From SH-MAG3 sp035461245 (GTDB lineage Bacteria > Gemmatimonadota > Gemmatimonadetes > Longimicrobiales > RSA9), in contig DATHVP010000062.1 in assembly GCA_035461245.1 (NCBI GenBank), positions 13,689 through 77,688 of the forward strand: a stretch of 64,000 nucleotides of DNA. The letters run 5' to 3'. This document shows positions 46,417-54,286 of the stretch, piece after piece. The translations under genes were made by a program, and so were the position numbers. Positions within the stretch are counted from its first letter, which is position 1. Every line of letters begins with the position of its first letter. Below the pieces are notes generated by a model that saw only the letters and a program-made list of their open reading frames with translations, ran no database searches and had not been told where the DNA came from.

Positions 46417-48314
46417 CGACGGAAGCATTTCTCAGCCTGACCCGTGCGCTGCCGGAGCCCCACGTGCTGGTGGCGCGGAACGGCGTGCTGTGCGGCGCGA
46501 ATCCGGCGGCCCTCCGGCTGCTGGGCCTGGGTTCAGCCGTGCCGGACGGCGTGCGCCTCCACGACATCTCGGACGACCCGGCGCCGTCCATTGACGCGCT
46601 GCTCGCCAGGTTCGCCGGGGGCAGCGCCCTGACGCCCGGCGCGCTCACCCTGAGGGATGGCCTGCGCCTGCGGGCACAGGGATGCGCACTTACCATCGGA
46701 CCGGGCGAGCCGACGGAGCACCTGCTCATCCGGCTGCAGGCACCGGAGTCTGCGGCCAGCCGGTTTCTGGCCCTGAACCGCAGTATTGACGAACTGACGC
46801 GGGAGGCACGCGTACGGCGGCGGGCGGAGGAGGAAGTCCGGGAAAGCGAACTCCGGGCCCGGTTCCTGGCCGAGGCGAGCCGGATCCTGTCCTCGTCGCT
46901 GGAATACGAGCAGACGCTGCGAAACATGGCGAGCATGGCCGTGCCGGATTTCGCGGACTGGTGCGCTGTGGACGTGCTGCAGCCCGACGGCTCCCTGGCG
47001 CGGGTGGCCGTGGAGCATACCGATCCCGCCAAGGTCCGCCTCGCCTGGGAGTTGACCGAGCGCTACCCACCTGATCCGGACGCCGAGTATGGCGTACACC
47101 ATGCCCTGAAGACCGGGCGGCTGGAAAGGGTGGAGGAAATCCCGGAAGGGCTCATCGAGAGCGCCGCTCAGGACGAGGAGCACCTGCGCATGCTGCAGGA
47201 GCTTGCCCTGCATTCGTGGATCGTGGCGCCGCTGGTTGCGGGTCGGCGGGTCCTGGGTGCCCTGACCCTGGTGTATGCGGAGTCCCGCCGCCGCTTTGGT
47301 GAACGGGATGCGGCCATGGTGGAAGACCTGGCCCGGCGCGCTGCGGTGGCCATCGAGAACGCCCGACTCGTCGATGCCATCCAGGAGGCCCGGGACCGGA
47401 TCGCCGAACAGGCGGGCGAACTGGAGATGCAGACGGAGGAATTGCAGACCCAGAGCGCGGTACTGGAGGAGCAGGCGGCGGAGATGGAGGAGCAGGCGAG
47501 CGAACTGGAGCTCCAGCTCGAGGAGGTCCAGAAGCTGAACAATGAGCTTGCCCACTCCAACCGTGACCTGGAAGTGGCCCGGGCTGACGCGGAGCGGGCG
47601 AGGGAGGCAGCGGAACAGGCGAGTGAGGCGAAGAGCACGTTCCTGGCGGTGATGAGCCACGAACTGCGCACGCCTATCAACGCCATCATGGGCTACACTG
47701 ACCTGCTGGACGCGGAGGTGGCGGGCCCCCTCAATGATGAGCAGCGAGCCCATCTGGAGCGGGTGCGGAACAGCTCCATGCATCTGGTGGGCCTCATTGA
47801 CCAGATCCTGAGCCTGGCGCGGATCGAGGCCGGCCACGACGACCTGCATGTGGAGCCCGCCGACGTGGCCCGCCTCGCCCGTGACGCCGCAGCGATGATC
47901 GAGCCGCTGGCCAGCCGACGGGGCCTGGAGCTGAAGACCGAGATCCCTGACGGTTCCATGAATGTTGTCACGGACGTGGGGAAGCTGACCCAGATCCTGC
48001 TCAACCTGCTGAACAACGCCGTGAAATTTACGGAGGCCGGCACCATCCAGCTCAGCCTGAAGGATGGCGACGGCAGAGCGACGTTCAGGGTCCGTGACAC
48101 GGGGATCGGCATCCCCTCCGAACACCATTCGTCCATCTTCGAGCCATTCGTGCAGGTGGACCAGAAGATGAGCCGCCGTGCGGGCGGTGCCGGGCTGGGA
48201 CTCTCGGTGAGCCGCCAGCTCGCCCGTCTGCTGGGTGGTGATATCACCGTGGAAAGCACGCCGGGTGAGGGCAGCACTTTCACCATCAGCATACCTGCCG
48301 CGGCCGGTAACTGA
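46413..48314 (+). CDS. Cytoplasmic sensor histidine kinase with PAS-like and GAF domains
   Basis: A 633-residue soluble kinase without transmembrane helices. A PAS-like segment (about 1-120; VLVARNGVLCGANPAALRLL) and a GAF domain (about 150-325; LHSWIVAPLVAGRRVLGALT) come first. A long heptad coiled coil (about 328-410; EEQAAEMEEQASELELQLEE) leads to HisKA with His416 (VMSHELRTPINAIMGY) and HATPase (LLNLLNNAVKFTEAG, FRVRDTGIGIP, GAGLGLSVSRQLARLLGG). The start is GTG, overlapping the MetOD1 gene. No response regulator follows; the che operon upstream or a distant partner may receive the signal. Confidence 0.93.
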   Translation: MTTEAFLSLTRALPEPHVLVARNGVLCGANPAALRLLGLGSAVPDGVRLHDISDDPAPSIDALLARFAGGSALTPGALTLRDGLRLRAQGCALTIGPGEPTEHLLIRLQAPESAASRFLALNRSIDELTREARVRRRAEEEVRESELRARFLAEASRILSSSLEYEQTLRNMASMAVPDFADWCAVDVLQPDGSLARVAVEHTDPAKVRLAWELTERYPPDPDAEYGVHHALKTGRLERVEEIPEGLIESAAQDEEHLRMLQELALHSWIVAPLVAGRRVLGALTLVYAESRRRFGERDAAMVEDLARRAAVAIENARLVDAIQEARDRIAEQAGELEMQTEELQTQSAVLEEQAAEMEEQASELELQLEEVQKLNNELAHSNRDLEVARADAERAREAAEQASEAKSTFLAVMSHELRTPINAIMGYTDLLDAEVAGPLNDEQRAHLERVRNSSMHLVGLIDQILSLARIEAGHDDLHVEPADVARLARDAAAMIEPLASRRGLELKTEIPDGSMNVVTDVGKLTQILLNLLNNAVKFTEAGTIQLSLKDGDGRATFRVRDTGIGIPSEHHSSIFEPFVQVDQKMSRRAGGAGLGLSVSRQLARLLGGDITVESTPGEGSTFTISIPAAAGN

Positions 48315-48390
48315 ATTCTGGCGTCGCGTGGCCCACCCGCCGGATGCGCCACGTCCCAACGTTCCTCGCGAACCACCTGGAGGTAATACG

Positions 48391-49551
48391 ATGTCGCACT
48401 CACTGGATCGCCGCGAGTTCGTTGCCACCGGTGCCGCCGTGACGGCGGGCCTCATCATGTCCGAAACGGTGTCGGCCGAGCCGGCAGCGACCGGGACCGG
48501 ATCCGCCCCCCTGGAGACACCCGTGGTGCTGCGCCGGACTGCCGCCCGCCCTGTCGTCGTCGCATCGGGCAACGGCCATGGGCCCCGGGGTCCGGACGGA
48601 CGGAGCTGTGTGGAGACCGCATTTGCCAGGATGACGGAGGGCGGCGACGTGCTGGACGCCCTCATCGCCGGCGTCACCATAGTGGAACTGGATCCCGAGG
48701 ACACCAGTGTCGGCTACGGCGGCCTGCCCAACGGCGACGGCGTGGTCCAGCTTGATGCGTCGGTGATGCACGGCCCGAAGCGCCAGGCGGGGGCGGTGGC
48801 GGCGCTGGAGGGCGTGCGCACGCCGGCGGCGGTGGCGCGGGCGGTCATGCAGAACACGGATCATCACCTGCTCGTGGCTGAAGGCGCCCAGCGCTTCGCC
48901 CGCCAGATGGGCTTCGCCATCGAGGACGATCTGAATACGGAACGTTCCAGGCGCCAGTGGCTGGAGTTCCGACGTCGCGTCGACCCGTCCCGGTGGCTCA
49001 ACCCGGAGCAGCGGGGCGAGGAGTCGCTGCGGGTGGGGCTGGAGATGGTGCAGGAAGGCCTCATTGACGCGGAGCACTTCTGGGGCACCATCAACTGCAA
49101 TGGCGTGAGCGCCAATGGCGACGTCTGCGGTGTCACCACCACCAGCGGGCTGGCCTGGAAGATCCCCGGCCGGGTGGGTGACTCGCCCATCCTCGGCGCC
49201 GGCCTGTACGTGGACAACGACGTCGGCGCCGCCGGCTCCACCGGTCGCGGCGAGGCGAACCTGTACGGGCTCTGTTCGTTCCTCATCGTGGAGAACATGC
49301 GCCGGGGCATGACGCCGGTGGATGCGGGCGTGGACGCATGCAGGCGCATTGCCACGAACACGGTGGAGCCGCGGCTGCTCAATGAGCGGGGCCTGCCACG
49401 ATTCGGCATCAACTTCTACATCGTGAACGCGGCCGGCGATTACGCGGGCGTGTCCATGTACGCCGGCTCGCGGTTCGCTGTCTGCGACGAGCGCGGTGCC
49501 CGGCTGGAGGACTGCGCAGCGGCCTTTGACGGGCGGGCGACGGGCGGGTAA
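48391..49551 (+). CDS. Tat-exported glycosylasparaginase (N-terminal nucleophile hydrolase)
   Basis: A 386-residue enzyme of the N4-(beta-N-acetylglucosaminyl)-L-asparaginase family, cleaving the Asn-GlcNAc link or asparagine-type amides. The N-terminus LDRREFVATGAAVTAGLIM is a Tat signal. The likely autocatalytic Thr is about residue 233 (WGTINCNGVSANGD), where relatives have HDTIG, so the flanking residues differ. Downstream CGVTTTSGLAWKIPGRVGDS and GAGLYVDNDVGAAGSTG are the substrate-binding signature. GGAGGTAATACG precedes the ATG at 48391. Periplasmic export suggests scavenging of glycopeptides. Confidence 0.92.
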   Translation: MSHSLDRREFVATGAAVTAGLIMSETVSAEPAATGTGSAPLETPVVLRRTAARPVVVASGNGHGPRGPDGRSCVETAFARMTEGGDVLDALIAGVTIVELDPEDTSVGYGGLPNGDGVVQLDASVMHGPKRQAGAVAALEGVRTPAAVARAVMQNTDHHLLVAEGAQRFARQMGFAIEDDLNTERSRRQWLEFRRRVDPSRWLNPEQRGEESLRVGLEMVQEGLIDAEHFWGTINCNGVSANGDVCGVTTTSGLAWKIPGRVGDSPILGAGLYVDNDVGAAGSTGRGEANLYGLCSFLIVENMRRGMTPVDAGVDACRRIATNTVEPRLLNERGLPRFGINFYIVNAAGDYAGVSMYAGSRFAVCDERGARLEDCAAAFDGRATGG

Positions 49552-49558
49552 CGGGGTT

Positions 49559-50299
49559 ATGCTCGGCATTGTCGGCGGCAGTGCGTTCCTGCACGGCCAC
49601 GTTCTGGACGGCTGCACCCCACAACGCGTTGTCACACCGCGCGGCGATGTCATGCTGCATGTGGGGAACGGCTTTGCGTTCCTGCGCCGACACGGTGAGA
49701 CCGGGTATACGGCACCCCATCGGATCCCCCATCACGCGCACGTTCTGGCGCTCGAGTCCGTCGGCGCACGCCACGTAGTGGGGTTCGCCTCCACGGGCTC
49801 ACTGCATCGTGCGCTGCGGCCGGGCGCCGTGCTCGTCCCGGACGACTACGTATCATTGCACCCCCCGCCGACGCTGGCGGGCGACGGCTACCTGCACATC
49901 GTGCCAATGCTGGACCCGGCGCTGCGGGAGCTGCTGGCGGAAGCGGCGGAAGCGGCTGGCGCGGAGGAACTGCGCCGTGGTGGAATCTATGTGCAGACGC
50001 ACGGCCCGCGCTTTGAAACGCCGGCGGAGGTGCGGATGATCGCCAACTGGGGCGATGTCGTCGGCATGACAGCGGCATCGGAAGCGACACTGTTCCAGGA
50101 GCGGGGCATGGCGTACGCCACGCTCTGTATCGTGGACAATTACGCCAACGGTGTCGCTGGCACTGCACTGACACTGGACTCGTTCCAGGCCCAGCTTGCC
50201 GCCGGTGCCACACTGGCCCGGCGCATCGTTGACGAGGTGCTGCGCCTCTGGCGTGAGCAGCAGCCGTTGCCGCAACCTGACGGAGGCAGTGCACCGTGA
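49559..50299 (+). CDS. Methylthioadenosine/methylthioinosine phosphorylase (PNP-MTAP family)
   Basis: A 246-residue nucleoside phosphorylase, splitting a methylthio-purine nucleoside with phosphate. MLGIVGGSAFL gives the phosphate-binding Ser. HRIPHHAHVLALESVGARHV has the conserved His motif, and THGPRFETPAEVRMI and VVGMTAASEATLF are the ribose-site region. The purine-binding segment CIVDNYANGV does not clearly distinguish MTA from MTI. The next gene encodes an MTA/SAH deaminase, so methylthioinosine may be the real substrate, as in Pseudomonas. The ATG at 49559 begins the first strand; the stop overlaps the deaminase start (GTGA). Confidence 0.85.
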   Translation: MLGIVGGSAFLHGHVLDGCTPQRVVTPRGDVMLHVGNGFAFLRRHGETGYTAPHRIPHHAHVLALESVGARHVVGFASTGSLHRALRPGAVLVPDDYVSLHPPPTLAGDGYLHIVPMLDPALRELLAEAAEAAGAEELRRGGIYVQTHGPRFETPAEVRMIANWGDVVGMTAASEATLFQERGMAYATLCIVDNYANGVAGTALTLDSFQAQLAAGATLARRIVDEVLRLWREQQPLPQPDGGSAP

Positions 50300-51639
50300 C
50301 ACTGGAGATCCGCGGCGCCGTGCTGGACGGCGCCGCCACCGATATCGTCATACGCGATGGAACCATTGCGGTCGTCCGCCCGCACCGGAGCGGACCCGAC
50401 CCCGCCGGTGATGCTGCGAGTCCCGCGGATGCCTCCGGCGGTGACGCCACCCACCGCATCATGGACGCCCCCGGGCTGCACGTGTTCCCCTCCTTCCGCA
50501 ACGGCCACACGCACGTGGCCATGGTGCTGTTCCGCGGCTATGGCGATGACATGCCGCTGATGGAGTGGCTGCGCACGCGCATCTGGCCGGCGGAGGCACA
50601 GCTCACCGAGGACGACGTGTATGCCGGCGCCCGGCTGGGCATCCTGGAGATGATCCGGGGTGGTACCACATTCTTCAACGAGATGTACTGGCATCGGCCC
50701 GCACTCGTCCGCGCGGCTGAGGAGATGGGTGTCCGTGCCCTCATCGGCCAGACCATCATTGACCTGGGCGACAGTGCCATGCTCCAGCGGCAGAAGGACG
50801 ACCTGGCGCGCCTCGCGTCGGGGGCCGCTGCTGGCGGCCGGGGCCGCGTGCAGTTCTGCGCGGCGCCCCATTCCATCTACACCGTTTCGCCCGAAGACCT
50901 GCGCTGGACGGGGGAAATGGCTGCCGCCCACGACCTGCTCCTCCATATCCACCTCTCCGAGACGCAGGAGGAAGTGGATAAATGCGTGGCCGCGCACGGC
51001 GTGCGGCCCGCCGTGCTGCTGGACCGTCTCGGACTGGTCAATGAACGACTGGTCGCCGCACACGGCCAGTTCCTGAATGACGACGAGTTGAAGCTGCTGG
51101 GCGCAGCCGGCGCTGCCATCGTCACCAACCCGGCGGCGAACCTGAAGCTCGCCACCGGCGGGATCTTCCCGTGGCGTGCCGCACGCCAGGCCGGCGTGCG
51201 CACCTGCCTGGGCACCGATGGCGCCGCGTCCAACAACACCCTCAGCATGATCGAGGGGATGAAGCTGGCCGCCCTGCTCCAGAAGCACCGGGAGCAGGAC
51301 GCCACGGTGCTGCCCGCCGCGGAGGCGCTGGCCATGGCCACCGCGACGCCGGCGGAAGTGTTCCGCCACGGCAGCGGCCGCATCGCCGAGGGCGAGCCAG
51401 CCGACCTGATCCTGGTTGACTTTTCGCGCCCCGCAACGCAGCCCCTGCATGACCCGGTGTCGCAACTCGTCTATGCCGCCGACGCGTCCTGCGTGCACAC
51501 CACGATCTGCGACGGCCGCGTCCTCATGCACGCCGGCGTCGTCGAGGTCTGCGACGAGCAGGAGGTCATCGCCGCGGCCGCGGCATCCGTACGTGCGCTG
51601 CTGGAGCGCGTGCCGCGCGCCGCTTCGGCGATGGCGTAA
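50296..51639 (+). CDS. mtaD: 5-methylthioadenosine/S-adenosylhomocysteine deaminase
   Basis: A 447-residue amidohydrolase converting MTA to MTI or SAH to inosyl-homocysteine. The metal site is visible: FRNGHTHVAM (HxH, about 68-70), HIHLSETQEEVDKC, VAAHGQFLND and CLGTDGAASNNTLSM (Asp about 307). APHSIYTVSPEDLRW is typical of the MtaD/TrzN group. GTG at 50296 overlaps the phosphorylase stop. Together the two genes form a deaminate-then-phosphorolyse salvage route recycling methylthioribose phosphate and hypoxanthine. Confidence 0.92.
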   Translation: MTLEIRGAVLDGAATDIVIRDGTIAVVRPHRSGPDPAGDAASPADASGGDATHRIMDAPGLHVFPSFRNGHTHVAMVLFRGYGDDMPLMEWLRTRIWPAEAQLTEDDVYAGARLGILEMIRGGTTFFNEMYWHRPALVRAAEEMGVRALIGQTIIDLGDSAMLQRQKDDLARLASGAAAGGRGRVQFCAAPHSIYTVSPEDLRWTGEMAAAHDLLLHIHLSETQEEVDKCVAAHGVRPAVLLDRLGLVNERLVAAHGQFLNDDELKLLGAAGAAIVTNPAANLKLATGGIFPWRAARQAGVRTCLGTDGAASNNTLSMIEGMKLAALLQKHREQDATVLPAAEALAMATATPAEVFRHGSGRIAEGEPADLILVDFSRPATQPLHDPVSQLVYAADASCVHTTICDGRVLMHAGVVEVCDEQEVIAAAAASVRALLERVPRAASAMA

Positions 51640-51794
51640 CTGACCGACGTAGCCGGCGCGCCAGCGAGGCGTGGCGTCGCCGGCAGACGCGCCTGCAGCG
51701 CCGTTCCCACGTCCCACATCTTCATTGCCTGCAGCCGCCGTTTGTTCCTATCTTGCAGGGGTCTTTCCTGCATAACGCATCATCCGGGACGTCC

Positions 51795-54206
51795 ATGAAC
51801 ATGGTCACCGCCAGCCGGCGGCTGCTGGCCGAGTTCCGCCGACGCCACGTCTTCCGCGTCGCCGCCGTCTACCTGGCCGCCGCCTTCGTGGCCTTGCAGC
51901 TGGTGGACCTGCTGGTCGAACCGCTGGGTCTGCCGGACTGGACGATGGGCCTGCTCATCGTCGTCATTGCCGTGGGCTTCGTTCTGGCCCTTATCCTGGC
52001 GTGGGCCTTCGAGCTGACGCCCGATGGCGTGCGCCGCACCGTCAGTACTGACACCGGCGCTGCGCCCGGGGCGGTGCAGGGTACGACAGCAGCGCAGAGT
52101 CCCGGGGCCGCCCCGTCGGCCACGCGGGTCCCGCTTCGCCTCATCCTGGTGGTTACGGCGCTTGTCGTCGTGAGTGCCGGCGGCTGGATGGCACGCGCCG
52201 CACGCGCGCCGGAGCCGGTGGCGGAGGCCGGCACAGCCGTCGCCGTCCTGCCGTTCCACGTCACCAGCGCAGACGATGACCTGGCCTATCTGCGGGAGGG
52301 GCTGGCAGAGTTGCTCACCGGTGCGCTGGCCGAACGGGCAGGCATACCCACCGTATCGCAGCGGCTGCTGCTCCGTGAGCTGCGGGACGTGCACGATCCT
52401 GCCGAACTGGTGACCCGCGCGCCGGACGTGGTCCGCCGCCTGGGGTCAGTCCGCTTTGTGACAGGCGAAGTGGTGGGTCGCTCGACTCACCTGACCCTCT
52501 CCGCGGCGCTGGTGAATGAAGCACGTGGCGACACGATTCGCGCGAGCGTGAGCGGTCCGGAAACCGAGATCAACGCCCTTGTCGAGCGCCTGGCAGCGCA
52601 GTTGCTAGTCGGCGAGATCTCCTGGATCCGCGGTCACGCCGGCAGTCTGGCGGACGTGCCATTGCCCGCGCTGCGGGAGTACCTGGAGGGCGCGTCACTG
52701 CAACGGCAGGGCCGGTTCGCCGAGTCGCTGGACCGGTTCCGCCGTGCGCTGGAGATCGACTCGACGTTTGCCCTGGCCGCGTTCGGTTTCGAAGTCTCCT
52801 CCGGCTGGAGTGACGTTCCCGCAGCGGAGGTCCGGCGGGTGCAGGACATCGCCTGGCGGCACCGCCACCGGCTGGGTGCACTGGATCGGCTGCAACTCGA
52901 GGGCATGCTGGGCCCGGCGTTTCCGGAGCAGTCGGCGCCATCGGCCCAACTCGCCGTGGTCGAGGACGCCCTGCGGGTGATGCCGGACCGGGCGGAGCTG
53001 TGGGTGCTGTACGGCGACCTGCTTTTCCATGACGGTCAGGCCATCGGCGCAGTGGACTGGCGCCGGCGCGCCATCGCCGCATTCGAGCAGGCCAGCGCGC
53101 TGGCCCCCGAACATCCGGAAGCCGAGTACCACCTGCTGGAGCTGATGCTGACGGAAGCCGACGCCGGGAAGTTCAACGGCATCGCGCAACGCCTGCTGGC
53201 CCGGGACAGCGTCAGCGACCTCAGGCGGCTGGCTCTCGGTGCCGTCGCCCTTCATGAAGATTCGCCATCCGCCTGGGCCGCAGTGCGCGCGGCCTTCCAG
53301 TCGGAGAGCAATATCTTCCTGGTTGATATCGCGAACCGGGCACTGCACCTGGGTCGCGGCCTCGACGAGGTCCTGGCGCTGAGCAGGGACCGTGAGCGCG
53401 CAGCCGTCACCGTAGCTGCCGCCGAGGTGCCGGTCACTGTGCAGATCCAGATGCTGTCGAACATGGGTCGTCCCGGTGAGGCAATGGCAGCGTCCAGGCG
53501 CCGACAGCAGCGGGCTGGTGGCATATGGCATCCGGAACACCTCCAGCTTGCGGCGTGGATGGGCTGGGCGTGGGATGGCGACACGATCCAGGCCCGGACG
53601 GCCATGGAAGAACTGCGCGCACTGCTGGACGCTGCCACCGCCCGGCCCGGTGAGGACCCGCCGCATCCGTTCCACGTCTGCACCGTTGCGATCTTCGATG
53701 TGCTGCAGGGGAGGACCGACTGGGCCGCCGGCGTGGCGGCCCGGCTGGAGGCAGACATGGACCGGCTGGAGGGCCGCTGGCTGCAGATGCAGGCGCAGGC
53801 CTGCCCGGTCATCGTCCGGGCCGGCCTGGCCCACGTGTCCGGCACGCGCCAGGAGGCGCTGGCAGCACTGCGGGACCTGGAATCCTACCTTGCCACGCAG
53901 GCGTTTGGCGCCACTCGCATGCGGGCCGCAGGCAACTTTGTAGCTGCCGCCCTCCACGAGTTCTACGACGACAAGCCCGCCGCACTGGCGGCGCTGCGCC
54001 GGTTGCAGGACACCGGGTCCACCAACCTGCTGTCCACGGCGCTGCGGGAAGAGGGCCGTCTCCTCGAGCGGCTCGGTCGCACAGGCGAGGCGGCGGATAT
54101 CTATCGCCGCTACCTCAGCTTGCGCCGGTCGCCGGAGCCGGCCGCCGCTGCCATGGACGATGCAATCCGCGGGCGTCTCGCCGCGCTGGAACGCGCTGAC
54201 CGCTGA
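51795..54206 (+). CDS. Membrane-anchored TPR protein with FlgO/TolB-N-like domain
   Basis: An 803-residue protein. The N-terminus EFRRRHVFRVAAVYLAAAFV and DWTMGLLIVVIAVGFVLALI gives two membrane helices of the type seen before adenylate-cyclase or CadC-like TPR proteins; AWAFELTPDGVRR ends it. A third hydrophobic helix is near 120-140. A short alpha/beta domain follows (AVAVLPFHVTSADDDLAYLR, about 155-290), then a long series of TPR-like helices (about 300-795). No catalytic domain is seen, so it is probably a scaffold or sensor. A TTGCCT-18-TATCTT promoter-like pair lies at 51725-51754. Confidence 0.8.
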   Translation: MNMVTASRRLLAEFRRRHVFRVAAVYLAAAFVALQLVDLLVEPLGLPDWTMGLLIVVIAVGFVLALILAWAFELTPDGVRRTVSTDTGAAPGAVQGTTAAQSPGAAPSATRVPLRLILVVTALVVVSAGGWMARAARAPEPVAEAGTAVAVLPFHVTSADDDLAYLREGLAELLTGALAERAGIPTVSQRLLLRELRDVHDPAELVTRAPDVVRRLGSVRFVTGEVVGRSTHLTLSAALVNEARGDTIRASVSGPETEINALVERLAAQLLVGEISWIRGHAGSLADVPLPALREYLEGASLQRQGRFAESLDRFRRALEIDSTFALAAFGFEVSSGWSDVPAAEVRRVQDIAWRHRHRLGALDRLQLEGMLGPAFPEQSAPSAQLAVVEDALRVMPDRAELWVLYGDLLFHDGQAIGAVDWRRRAIAAFEQASALAPEHPEAEYHLLELMLTEADAGKFNGIAQRLLARDSVSDLRRLALGAVALHEDSPSAWAAVRAAFQSESNIFLVDIANRALHLGRGLDEVLALSRDRERAAVTVAAAEVPVTVQIQMLSNMGRPGEAMAASRRRQQRAGGIWHPEHLQLAAWMGWAWDGDTIQARTAMEELRALLDAATARPGEDPPHPFHVCTVAIFDVLQGRTDWAAGVAARLEADMDRLEGRWLQMQAQACPVIVRAGLAHVSGTRQEALAALRDLESYLATQAFGATRMRAAGNFVAAALHEFYDDKPAALAALRRLQDTGSTNLLSTALREEGRLLERLGRTGEAADIYRRYLSLRRSPEPAAAAMDDAIRGRLAALERADR

Positions 54207-54286
54207 CGCCGCAGCGCGGCTGCCGACGCCTCAGCACCTCAGCGCGCTCGCCAGCCCGCCCGGCCGCCGGACCGACGGCCCTCCCC

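Noticed and set aside
46533..48704. A 723-codon minus-strand frame opposite the histidine kinase
   Set aside because: Shadow of the kinase gene; no recognisable domain and it runs across the gap into the next gene.
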